Shown one piece after another: positions 23,926-31,653 of a stretch of DNA of 35,340 nt. The first letter of the stretch is position 1. Every line of letters starts with the position of its first letter. Source of the DNA: Bacteroidetes bacterium GWB2_32_14 (GTDB lineage: Bacteria; Bacteroidota; Bacteroidia; Bacteroidales; UBA12077); NCBI GenBank assembly GCA_001768235.1, contig MENK01000025.1:18493-53832 (forward strand). The letters are read 5' to 3'. Below the pieces are notes generated by a model. That model saw nothing but the letters and a program-made list of their open reading frames with translations, made no database searches and was not told where the DNA came from. The position numbers were made by a program, and so were the translations under genes.

Positions 23926-23933
23926 GAAATAAG

Positions 23934-23960
23934 AAAACCAGAAATTTTTCTGGTTTTTTT
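23934..23960 (-). terminator. Terminator after the aldehyde oxidoreductase gene
   Basis: Stem AAAACCAGAAA / TTTCTGGTTTT with a 2-nt spacer, so the real loop takes in part of the A/T bases. It is T-rich on both strands and about 18 bp after the gene's stop codon. Confidence 0.7.
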
Positions 23961-23977
23961 ATAATGGGTAATAAAAT

Positions 23978-25732
23978 TTAATCAATCAGACTTTTAGCAT
24001 AGTTTATCCCTTCATGGATAAACTTCCTGGTTATTTTTCCCGTGGGATCGGCTGTTTCATAAATACGTTCAGGAATATCAAGTTTTTCGAACCGGAATCC
24101 TTCACGCATTTTAAATGTATATTTATTCAAATGAATTTGTTTACCAATTTCGGCAAGCCGGGTATCAGATAAATCATAACCCAAAAGTTTTAAGGCTTCA
24201 CTTACCATTTTCAAATCGTAAATGCCTCGGGCAAAGAAACAAACGGCAACGCTCGAAAGAATTTGACGGATAGCTTCTTCTTCGAGTAACTTATCAACAA
24301 CCTGTTGAGCTGTTAAATCAATTTTAATCAAATCTTTCTGATCAATAGAATATCCGCCGTTATCGAGATGACTATGACGTGCGCCAAGCAAAAAACCAAG
24401 ATATCCTGAAGGGCCAGTATGATATCCGGCCATTTCGTTTTTCCCGAATTGCATTGCAAACTCTTTGCCTCCATATTGGTTTGCAGCATGATCAACACCC
24501 CGGGAGCATGCTTTTAGAAAATCAGTTGTTGGGTTTACAATTTTCCTGACAATCTCGATATAAGCATCCGAATCGCCCCATTTGATCTCAGTTCCGTCCA
24601 AATCATCCGGGGAAATCATCTTTCTTTCATACATTTCAGTCATCCAGGCTAAAATAACACCCATGCTCATTGCATCAACACCAACCTGTTCAACAATATC
24701 AATTAATTTTAACAGGTTAGTTGGTTCGTCAATGCCAACCATTGTTCCAAGTGAATAGATTAACTCAAAATCGTAACACACGGGCGATGTTTTGTAAAAA
24801 TAAGGATCATCATCATATGGTTCGCGCAGAAAAGCAAGATGGATACATGCAACAGGGCAATGAGCACAAGCAACACGACGGGCTAAATGATGTTGTGCAA
24901 TAGATTCTCCTGATACCGGCTCAATAGACTCTGATGAACTGAATTGTAAATTTTTTACAGGTAAAGCTTTAATAAAATTAAGGGCTTTAATATTAATAGC
25001 TGTACCAACATCGTGGTATTTCTTCATTATCGGCGATTCGGTTGCAGTTTTATATATTTGATCGTATAAATTCCTGTATTCTTTTTTATTATTAACTTCA
25101 ATCATTTGTTTACCGGAAATAACCATTCCTTTCAACTTCTTGCTTCCAAAAACGGCTCCCAACCCCAAACGCCCGAAATGCCTGTATGTTTCAGTTGTAA
25201 CGTTCGAATAAGTTACCAGGTTTTCGCCAGCCGTTCCAATACGAAAAATTGCACGCAAACCTTCACCCTTTTCGTTCTGACGCATAACGCGTGCCGGAAT
25301 TGAACCATCTTTCATTCCCCAAAGGGTGGTGGCATTTTTAAATTTTACTTTTCCACCCTGGATAGTTAAATAAACAGGGATTTCACTGGCCCCTTTTATA
25401 ACAATTGCTCCATAACCTGCCATGCGAATGGCAATGGCACTTCGCCCACCTGCATGGCTCTCGCCTAAATCGCCTGTATGTGGTGATTTAAACATGGCAC
25501 AGGTTTTCGAAGCCAGCGGAAATACTCCGGTTAATGGCCCTACTGCAAAAATGATTGGTGCATCGGGATGAAGGGGATTTAAGCCTTCCGGGCATTCTTC
25601 AAGTAACAATTGTGTTGCTACTCCTGTTCCCCCAAGATATTTTTCAAAAAGATCACGACGATCTTTTGTTTCAAATTTCTTCTTTGATAAATCGATATAA
25701 AGTACTTTCGATAAAGTATCATTCGGCATCAT
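23978..25732 (-). CDS. Aldehyde:ferredoxin oxidoreductase (tungsten-type), large subunit
   Basis: 584 residues, close to the roughly 600 of archaeal and bacterial AORs. Family features: N-terminal VLYIDLSKKKFE, YLGGTGVAT, VGPLTGVFPLASKT, GESHAGGRSAIAIRMAGYGAIV (pterin-binding region, split here at about residues 90-111). The [4Fe-4S] ligands are Cys289, Cys292 and Cys296 (CAHCPVAC), with Cys498 the likely fourth. Reaction in the family: aldehyde to carboxylate with reduction of ferredoxin at a W-bis-pterin centre, or the reverse. Either of two adjacent start codons (25732 or 25729) overlaps the upstream ferredoxin gene, indicating coupled translation and a stable complex. No cofactor-synthesis genes are in the window. 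Confidence 0.95.
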   Translation of the reverse strand: MMPNDTLSKVLYIDLSKKKFETKDRRDLFEKYLGGTGVATQLLLEECPEGLNPLHPDAPIIFAVGPLTGVFPLASKTCAMFKSPHTGDLGESHAGGRSAIAIRMAGYGAIVIKGASEIPVYLTIQGGKVKFKNATTLWGMKDGSIPARVMRQNEKGEGLRAIFRIGTAGENLVTYSNVTTETYRHFGRLGLGAVFGSKKLKGMVISGKQMIEVNNKKEYRNLYDQIYKTATESPIMKKYHDVGTAINIKALNFIKALPVKNLQFSSSESIEPVSGESIAQHHLARRVACAHCPVACIHLAFLREPYDDDPYFYKTSPVCYDFELIYSLGTMVGIDEPTNLLKLIDIVEQVGVDAMSMGVILAWMTEMYERKMISPDDLDGTEIKWGDSDAYIEIVRKIVNPTTDFLKACSRGVDHAANQYGGKEFAMQFGKNEMAGYHTGPSGYLGFLLGARHSHLDNGGYSIDQKDLIKIDLTAQQVVDKLLEEEAIRQILSSVAVCFFARGIYDLKMVSEALKLLGYDLSDTRLAEIGKQIHLNKYTFKMREGFRFEKLDIPERIYETADPTGKITRKFIHEGINYAKSLID

Positions 25733-26141
25733 GGGTAACTCCTTTCTTATCTTTTTTTAATTCCAGCACTTCGTATGGGCAATAATCAACACAGTACCCG
25801 CACTGCACACATATCACGGGTTTGTTTTGTTCCTCGTTCCAGAATATGGCATCAATAACACATGCATCTTTACATAAACCACAACCGATACATTTTGCAG
25901 AGTTTAGCCGGACACCGCCTCCTTCTTTAGGAACTAAAGCCCCGGTAGGGCAAACAGCAGCACAAGGTGGATTCTCACACGACCTGCAAACAATAACAGT
26001 AAATCCCCGTGATATTCCCCCTGTAGATTTTATCCCAATGCAAGTGTTTGATAATCCTGCATTTCCACTTCTTCGCGAACATGCAAACATGCAACTCTGG
26101 CACCCTACACATCGCATTACATCTTTTACGGAAAGTTTCAT
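25719..26141 (-). CDS. Four-cluster [4Fe-4S] ferredoxin subunit of the AOR complex
   Basis: 140 residues with sixteen cluster-type Cys in four groups: 11/14/17/21, 52/55/60/64, 84/87/90/94 and 111/114/117/121. The spacing of the second (C..C....C...C) is typical of HycB/AorA-type electron-transfer subunits. It would wire electrons from the tungsten enzyme to a partner such as ferredoxin or another subunit. It overlaps the AOR gene by 14 bp and is first in the operon. No flavin subunit follows, unlike some three-subunit bacterial AORs. Confidence 0.93.
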   Translation of the reverse strand: MKLSVKDVMRCVGCQSCMFACSRRSGNAGLSNTCIGIKSTGGISRGFTVIVCRSCENPPCAAVCPTGALVPKEGGGVRLNSAKCIGCGLCKDACVIDAIFWNEEQNKPVICVQCGYCVDYCPYEVLELKKDKKGVTHDAE

Positions 26142-26392
26142 ATTTTTTTATGTGATTCATTTAAAAATGGAGCACTAAATAATGAATAAATTTCTGATAA
26201 ATCACAATAATAATCAAGGATTTAATAACAAATTGATTCATGAAAAAAGAAAAAAAACCTGTAAACTTTATTTAAAACGTTTGCAGAAATTTTTATTTTT
26301 TTAATTTCAGCCCTAATCTTTTTTATTTCACAGATTAAGTTTCAATTTCGTTTTTGATTTCATAAATTTATATAATTTAAAAGTGTACTGAA
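26142..26392. other. Divergent intergenic region between the AOR operon and the GPP34 gene
   Basis: 251 bp, very AT-rich. It must hold promoters for both directions, but I find no full TAnnTTTG box on either strand and no clear hairpin or riboswitch. Confidence 0.5.
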
Positions 26393-27070
26393 ATGAAACT
26401 CAATTTGTACGAAGAATTTATATTGCTATCGCTTGACAAGGTAAAAGGAAAGTTTCTTATTGATTCCTTGTCTGTTAATTATGGACTAGCCGGTGCAATT
26501 TTGTTAGAGCTTTCGCAAAAAGAAAAACTGTCGATTAATAATAAAAAAATTGTAATTAATGACCAAGGTAAAACCGGAGATAAAATTCTTGACGATACGA
26601 CAGAACTCATCCGAAGATCGAGAAAAACACGAAAAGCAAAATATTGGGTTAATAAAATAGGTTCAAAAGCAGGAGATTTAAAATATGAAATAATACAACA
26701 ACTATGCGATAAACGAATTATTTCTACCAGGAAGAAAAAGTTTTTATGGATTTTCTCTGCTACCTATTATCCCGTAATTTATGCTGAGCCTGTTGATGAA
26801 ATTAAGAACCGGTTAAAAGATATTGTTTTAAATTTCAAAAAACCAGAACTTGAAAATATTCTGTTACTCAGTTTAATGAACAGTTGCCAGCTGACCCGTA
26901 TATTATTCACAGACAAAAAAGACCACAAAACGGCAAATAAGCGAATTAAAGAGTTAACAAAAGATGTTGAAATAAGCGAAGCAGTAAACCAAACAATAAA
27001 AGAAATTCAGGCTGCTGTTTTGGTGGCTTCTACTTCGGTTTTCGTTTCTGCCGGGGCAACGAATACATAA
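26393..27070 (+). CDS. GPP34 family protein (Golgi phosphoprotein 3-like)
   Basis: 225 residues. LYEEFILLSLDKVKGKF and YGLAGAILLELSQKEKLSI at the N-terminus are the hallmark of the GPP34/GOLPH3 fold. Helical segments follow, with ELIRRSRKTRKAKYWVNKI and a C-terminal hydrophobic stretch (IQAAVLVASTSVFVSAGA). Eukaryotic members bind phosphatidylinositol-4-phosphate; bacterial roles are largely unknown, probably at the inner membrane face. The stop codon abuts that of the convergent MFS gene. Confidence 0.88.
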   Translation: MKLNLYEEFILLSLDKVKGKFLIDSLSVNYGLAGAILLELSQKEKLSINNKKIVINDQGKTGDKILDDTTELIRRSRKTRKAKYWVNKIGSKAGDLKYEIIQQLCDKRIISTRKKKFLWIFSATYYPVIYAEPVDEIKNRLKDIVLNFKKPELENILLLSLMNSCQLTRILFTDKKDHKTANKRIKELTKDVEISEAVNQTIKEIQAAVLVASTSVFVSAGATNT

Positions 27071-28252
27071 TTAATTGTCGGATTTTATTCTTTTCAATAA
27101 AAACACCTGTGTAGTTAGAGCAAAAAATAAAAAAATTAAACCCGATAAAAGTAAAGCCGATTGGAGTGTATATTTATCGGAATACCAACCTGCCAGTGGC
27201 CCTATAACTGCAAAAAATACCCGTATCACAAAGTTTCTTACCGAAAGTACTGTTGCTCTTACATCTGAATCGCATAAGCGATTGATATAGTCTTTCAGTA
27301 CCGGGGTTGCTATTCCCCTGAAAATATAAAACAGAAATAATATGGCAATTCCCCAAAGTGCATGAATCCGGCTTAAAGCAATAAATCCGGCAGGAATAAG
27401 TATTGCAATACCAATAATTGTGTTGGGCTGTTTTAAACGAAATTCAATTTTATGAGCATACATAGAGCTTATTCCAACGGTTAGGTTAAGCAAGGTCCAC
27501 ATAATACCAAAAAAGGACAGGGGTAAAGCTACGAGATTAAGATAAGGCTGAACAAACCAGGCCATGGTTAATGTAGCAGCTCCAATTACCGACGAATAGA
27601 TAATATTCCATTTCAACTCTTTATTATCGTGTAGTGAATAACGAACAATTTTCAGAATATGGTTTAAACTCATTTTAATTATTTTTTTATGAGTTTTAGG
27701 TTCAATGAGTAGCATGGATGCAGGAATTGCAGTTGCTGAAATTACTGTTTGAACGTAATAAGGATAACGGAGACTCATTGTTGCCAATAAACCACCTAAG
27801 ATTCCTGCAAAAGCTTCGGCAAAGTTACCTGTAGAAACCAACCGGCCTTCGTATTTAATATATTCTTCTTTTTTCCCCGATTCAAGAAGCGAGTCATACA
27901 ATAACGCAGAATCGGCTCCCGAAATCAAACTTTGACCTATTCCCAGGATAATTTCAGCAATTAAAAAACCGGTAAATCCATACGAAAAACTGTAAGTAAG
28001 AAATCCAAAAAAACCAAGTATTGATCCCAGAACTAAAGTGTATTTTCGTCCCCAGGCATCGGCCAGGTATCCCGATGGAATTTCTAAAGCAACAATGGAA
28101 ACGGAATATATGGCTTGTAAAATAAACACATGTCTCAGTTCTAGCCCGTTTTCTTCATAAAACAACACTACAATGGGCATGAACAGCATGAACCATTTTG
28201 CAATTTTTACGAGATAAAGCTTTAAAATATTTGATTGTAATGATTTCGACAT
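27071..28252 (-). CDS. Major facilitator superfamily transporter
   Basis: 393 residues with about 12 hydrophobic segments. The loop between TM2 and TM3 holds GYLADAWGRKYTLVLG, the MFS G...D..GR(K/R) signature. A central charged stretch (LIEPKTHKKIIKM, about residue 185) separates the two halves. Substrate cannot be told; drug efflux is only one possibility. It has its own promoter and is divergent from the radical SAM gene. Confidence 0.92.
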   Translation of the reverse strand: MSKSLQSNILKLYLVKIAKWFMLFMPIVVLFYEENGLELRHVFILQAIYSVSIVALEIPSGYLADAWGRKYTLVLGSILGFFGFLTYSFSYGFTGFLIAEIILGIGQSLISGADSALLYDSLLESGKKEEYIKYEGRLVSTGNFAEAFAGILGGLLATMSLRYPYYVQTVISATAIPASMLLIEPKTHKKIIKMSLNHILKIVRYSLHDNKELKWNIIYSSVIGAATLTMAWFVQPYLNLVALPLSFFGIMWTLLNLTVGISSMYAHKIEFRLKQPNTIIGIAILIPAGFIALSRIHALWGIAILFLFYIFRGIATPVLKDYINRLCDSDVRATVLSVRNFVIRVFFAVIGPLAGWYSDKYTLQSALLLSGLIFLFFALTTQVFLLKRIKSDN

Positions 28253-28269
28253 GTTCAGGTATTAGCTCA

Positions 28270-28277
28270 CAAATGTA
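28270..28277 (-). promoter_or_regulatory. -7 box of the MFS transporter gene
   Basis: TACATTTG on the minus strand, 17 bp upstream of the ATG, which implies a very short leader. No good -33 TTTG is visible. Confidence 0.45.
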
Positions 28278-28302
28278 ATTTAGAAAGGCTAGAGTAAAAA
28301 AA

Positions 28303-28310
28303 TATTTTTG
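28303..28310 (+). promoter_or_regulatory. Candidate -7 box of the radical SAM gene
   Basis: TATTTTTG on the plus strand, a TAnnTTTG match about 97 bp upstream of the ATG at 28408. It is divergent from the MFS promoter. Confidence 0.35.
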
Positions 28311-28407
28311 TGGATAGTTCTATATTTTTTATTTAGATATCGCAAAATTCAACCAAAATCATTAGTTTTAAAAACTTAAAAGACAATAAGTATATTTATT
28401 GAATGAT

Positions 28408-29682
28408 ATGAATATCACGTTTATATATCCGCGATTCGAAAAACTATTAGAGTCAAGGCTCGAATTAAATAAATCGGAGAAAGCAAAAAAGCATTTGGGC
28501 GATTTTAGTATGCCTCCTGCTTTGGGTATTCCAATAATGACTGCATTATCCAAAAACAAACATCAGGTAAAGCTTTATGATGAAAACATTGAAGAAATTG
28601 ATTATAACGATAGTGCAGATATCATAGCAATCAGTTTTTTTACTCCCCAGGCCAATTTTGCATACGAGATTGCCAAAAAATTTAAAGCAAAAGGAAAAAC
28701 AGTAATTGGCGGCGGAATGCATCCATCTATTATGCCAGAAGAAGCAGTTCAATATTTCGATTCGATATGTATTGGTGAAGTTGAAGACATCTGGGATGAA
28801 ATGTTATCCGATTTTCAAAGGGGGGCATTAAAAAAAACATACCAGAAAGAGATTTCAAATTTAGATACCATTCCTTTTCCTGAGCGAGGAATCTTTGTAG
28901 GAAGAGACAAGTACGATTGGGAAGCAAAATTAATTCAAACCATGCGGGGTTGCGATTTTTATTGCGAAAACTGTATTATTCCAACCGAGTTTGGCCGTAA
29001 GTTCAGATTCAAATCCATAGAACGGGTAATTGAAGAAATGAATGTTACACCAATTTCAGGTGATTATTATTTGATTGACGACACCCTGTTCCTGCCTCAT
29101 CGTGAATGCCGCGATTACAGGACTAAGCTGTTAAAAGCTTTTGCCAGGCTGCCTGTAAAACCAAGAATATTTATGTCAGGCTCTTTAAATACCAGTCACG
29201 ATCCCGAATTTCTTAAACTCCTGACTGATGCCGGAGTTATTAATTTATACCTGGTTACCGGCTGCGATCCTTATTCAATTAAAGCATTTACAAAAGATGG
29301 AAAGCAGTATTTTGATTATGGTGTTGATTTTGTAAACAGGTACCAACAAGCAGGAATAGAAGTTTATATCTCTGTTGGCTTGGGTTTTGACCATCAGGAT
29401 GAGTCTGTATTTGATCTTGCTTTAGAGTTTATACACAAGGCAAATATTAAAACCGCAGAGTTTTATATTTTGACTCCATTTCCCAAAACACCAGTTTATA
29501 ATCAGTTTCAAAAAGAAAACAGGATTTTACATTACAACTGGACCAAATACAATACGGCAAATGTAGTTTTTAAACCCAAAAACTTTACCGAGCAAAGCTT
29601 ACTCGATGGGTATATTCATTGCTGGAAGGAGTTTTATTCCGCTACCAGCATTGATGAATCACTTAGTAATTTTGTAAAATAA
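28408..29682 (+). CDS. B12-binding domain / radical SAM protein
   Basis: 424 residues from the ATG at 28408; a TTG at 28399 could add three residues. The N-terminal part (about 1-140) looks like a cobalamin-binding Rossmann domain (PALGIPIMTALSKNKHQVKLYDENIEE, split here in two strands, and IGGGMHPSIMPEE) but lacks the DxHxxG His motif. The radical SAM core follows with CDFYCENC (Cys182, 186, 189: C-x3-C-x2-C, binding the [4Fe-4S] cluster). The order matches the BchE/hopanoid-methylase/MiaB-like B12 radical SAM group. The substrate is unknown, and it is not in an operon with recognisable pathway genes. Confidence 0.9.
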   Translation: MNITFIYPRFEKLLESRLELNKSEKAKKHLGDFSMPPALGIPIMTALSKNKHQVKLYDENIEEIDYNDSADIIAISFFTPQANFAYEIAKKFKAKGKTVIGGGMHPSIMPEEAVQYFDSICIGEVEDIWDEMLSDFQRGALKKTYQKEISNLDTIPFPERGIFVGRDKYDWEAKLIQTMRGCDFYCENCIIPTEFGRKFRFKSIERVIEEMNVTPISGDYYLIDDTLFLPHRECRDYRTKLLKAFARLPVKPRIFMSGSLNTSHDPEFLKLLTDAGVINLYLVTGCDPYSIKAFTKDGKQYFDYGVDFVNRYQQAGIEVYISVGLGFDHQDESVFDLALEFIHKANIKTAEFYILTPFPKTPVYNQFQKENRILHYNWTKYNTANVVFKPKNFTEQSLLDGYIHCWKEFYSATSIDESLSNFVK

Positions 29683-29747
29683 AATTGTTTAAAAACAGCA
29701 ATATCAAAATTTTAACTTTCACACTGATACAGATTAGATAAATAGTT

Positions 29748-29755
29748 TAATTTTG
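29748..29755 (+). promoter_or_regulatory. -7 box of the aconitase-family operon
   Basis: TAATTTTG, a TAnnTTTG match 48 bp upstream of the ATG at 29804. A TTTC about 28 bp further upstream may stand in for the -33 element. Confidence 0.45.
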
Positions 29756-29803
29756 TTCTATAACGATAAACGCAATATATAAACCTTAAAAAGATAAATA
29801 ATC

Positions 29804-31615
29804 ATGGGAATGACATTAATTGAAAAGATTTTGGCCAATCATTCGAAACACGATATTGTTAAGCCAAATGATATTATTGATATTTTTATTGATGTACGTG
29901 GAGCCAGAGATTTTGGCGGAGCAAATGTGGTAAAAAATATTGTTGATAATGGTTTGGGAGTAAATGATCCAACCCGCACATTTTTTACTTTCGACTGCAA
30001 CCCGACAGGATCGGATCAGAAATACGCTGTAAATCAGCAGATATGTAGAAATTTTGCTCGCGATAATGCTATAAAAGTACATGACATTGATGCCGGTATT
30101 GGAACACATCTTATGATTCATGAAGGTTTGGTTTATTCTGGTTCAACTGCTGTTACAACCGATTCTCATGCAAATATTCTGGGTGCTATTGGCGCATTTG
30201 GCCAGGGAATGGGCGATCAGGACATTGCTGTTGCATGGGCTAAAGGATCTGTTTGGTTTAAGGTTCCAAAATCTATCAAGTTAAACTTTATTGGAAAAAA
30301 ACCAGAGAATGTTTCTGCTAAAGATATAGCTCTTAATCTATTAGCTAAGTTTGGTGCAAACGATTTATTAGGGTATTCAGTTGAATTCTATGGCGAAGCT
30401 ATTGATAAACTTACTTTGGATGAGCGAATTACAATAGCATCAATGGGCACTGAAATGGGAGCAATTATTTTGTTTTTTACCCCTAATGAAGAAATAATGA
30501 AATACAGCGAAGCCCGCGTTGGAAGAAAACTAGAGCTGGTTAAAGCAGATGCTGATGCTCAGTATGAAAAAGTAATTGATATTGATATCTCTAAATATAC
30601 ACAACGTGTTTCTCGTCCCGGGAAACCTCACGATACGGTTGATATTAATTCAGTAATGAAAACTAAAATTGATTCAGCTTTTATTGGAAGCTGTACCAAT
30701 GGACGAATTGAGGATTTACGAATTGCTGCTGAAATTTTGCAAGGCCGTCAGGTCGCTCCGGGTGTAGTTCTTAAAATTGTTCCTGCAACCAACGAAATAT
30801 GGGATCAGGCATTAGAAGAAGGGTTGATTCAGATTTTTAAAAATGCTGGTGCATTATTATCAAATGCAGGATGTGCAGGATGTGCAGCAGGACAGGTTGG
30901 CCAGAATGGTGCTGGAGAAATTACGATTAGTACAGGAAACAGAAATTTCCCCGGCAAACAAGGTAAAGGTGAAGTTTATTTAGCTTCTCCGGCTGTTGTT
31001 GCTGCATCTGCTGTTGCCGGATATATTACTAATCCTGATGAGATTCCTGAAGAACCCATGTTGTTTACACCAAAAACAAATGTTGCTTCAAAATCTGTAA
31101 AAAGTGCTGAACATAAAAAAACAACCGACAGGCCAAAAGTTATTGAAGGTCAGGTTTGGTATATTAAAGAAGATAATATCGATACCGACATGATTTTCCA
31201 TAACCGATACCTTGCAATTACTGATATAAAAGAAATGGGTCAATATACCTTCGATAACCTTAAAGGATACGAAAAGTTTGCTAAAGAAGCTAAACCAGGT
31301 GATATTGTTTTAGTTCAGAAAAATTTCGGTAGCGGGAGCTCTCGTCAGCAAGCGGTTGATTGTTTTATCTCATTGGGAATACAAGCTGTAATTGCAGAAT
31401 CTTTTGGTTCAATTTACGAACGTAATGCGATTAATGCTGCTTTTCCAATTGTTACCTACAAATCAATTGAAGAGTTAGATTTAAATGACAAAGACAAAAT
31501 AAGGGTAAATTTTGCAACAGGTGAGATAACAAATCTTAAAAATAATAAAACAATTAAAGCAGATCCGTTCTCCGAAGTTCAGATGGATATTTATATGAAT
31601 GGGGGAATGTTTTAA
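29804..31615 (+). CDS. Aconitase-superfamily hydro-lyase, fused LeuC-LeuD type, copy 1
   Basis: 603 residues. The large-subunit part (1 to about 425) carries the cluster ligands Cys297 (GSCTNGR), Cys357 and Cys360 (GCAGC), and TTDSHAN at 119-124. After a Lys/Ser-rich linker, the swivel (LeuD-like) part (about 435-603) has DNIDTDMIFHNRYLAITD and FGSGSSRQQAV. The fusion and total size fit 3-isopropylmalate dehydratase/homoaconitase-type enzymes, not the long TCA-cycle aconitases. Two usual features are changed: the catalytic DH motif reads FDCNP (Cys65) and the usual SSREH reads SSRQQ. Substrate unassigned; a diverged enzyme with its own substrate is likely. It is followed after 38 bp by a paralogue. 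Confidence 0.9.
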   Translation: MGMTLIEKILANHSKHDIVKPNDIIDIFIDVRGARDFGGANVVKNIVDNGLGVNDPTRTFFTFDCNPTGSDQKYAVNQQICRNFARDNAIKVHDIDAGIGTHLMIHEGLVYSGSTAVTTDSHANILGAIGAFGQGMGDQDIAVAWAKGSVWFKVPKSIKLNFIGKKPENVSAKDIALNLLAKFGANDLLGYSVEFYGEAIDKLTLDERITIASMGTEMGAIILFFTPNEEIMKYSEARVGRKLELVKADADAQYEKVIDIDISKYTQRVSRPGKPHDTVDINSVMKTKIDSAFIGSCTNGRIEDLRIAAEILQGRQVAPGVVLKIVPATNEIWDQALEEGLIQIFKNAGALLSNAGCAGCAAGQVGQNGAGEITISTGNRNFPGKQGKGEVYLASPAVVAASAVAGYITNPDEIPEEPMLFTPKTNVASKSVKSAEHKKTTDRPKVIEGQVWYIKEDNIDTDMIFHNRYLAITDIKEMGQYTFDNLKGYEKFAKEAKPGDIVLVQKNFGSGSSRQQAVDCFISLGIQAVIAESFGSIYERNAINAAFPIVTYKSIEELDLNDKDKIRVNFATGEITNLKNNKTIKADPFSEVQMDIYMNGGMF

Positions 31616-31653
31616 TTTTTAACTTTATAATTCATAATTTATAATTCAATAAT

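Noticed and set aside
26142-26392. Riboswitch or small RNA in the AT-rich gap
   Set aside because: I see no conserved riboswitch core, strong hairpin or terminator.
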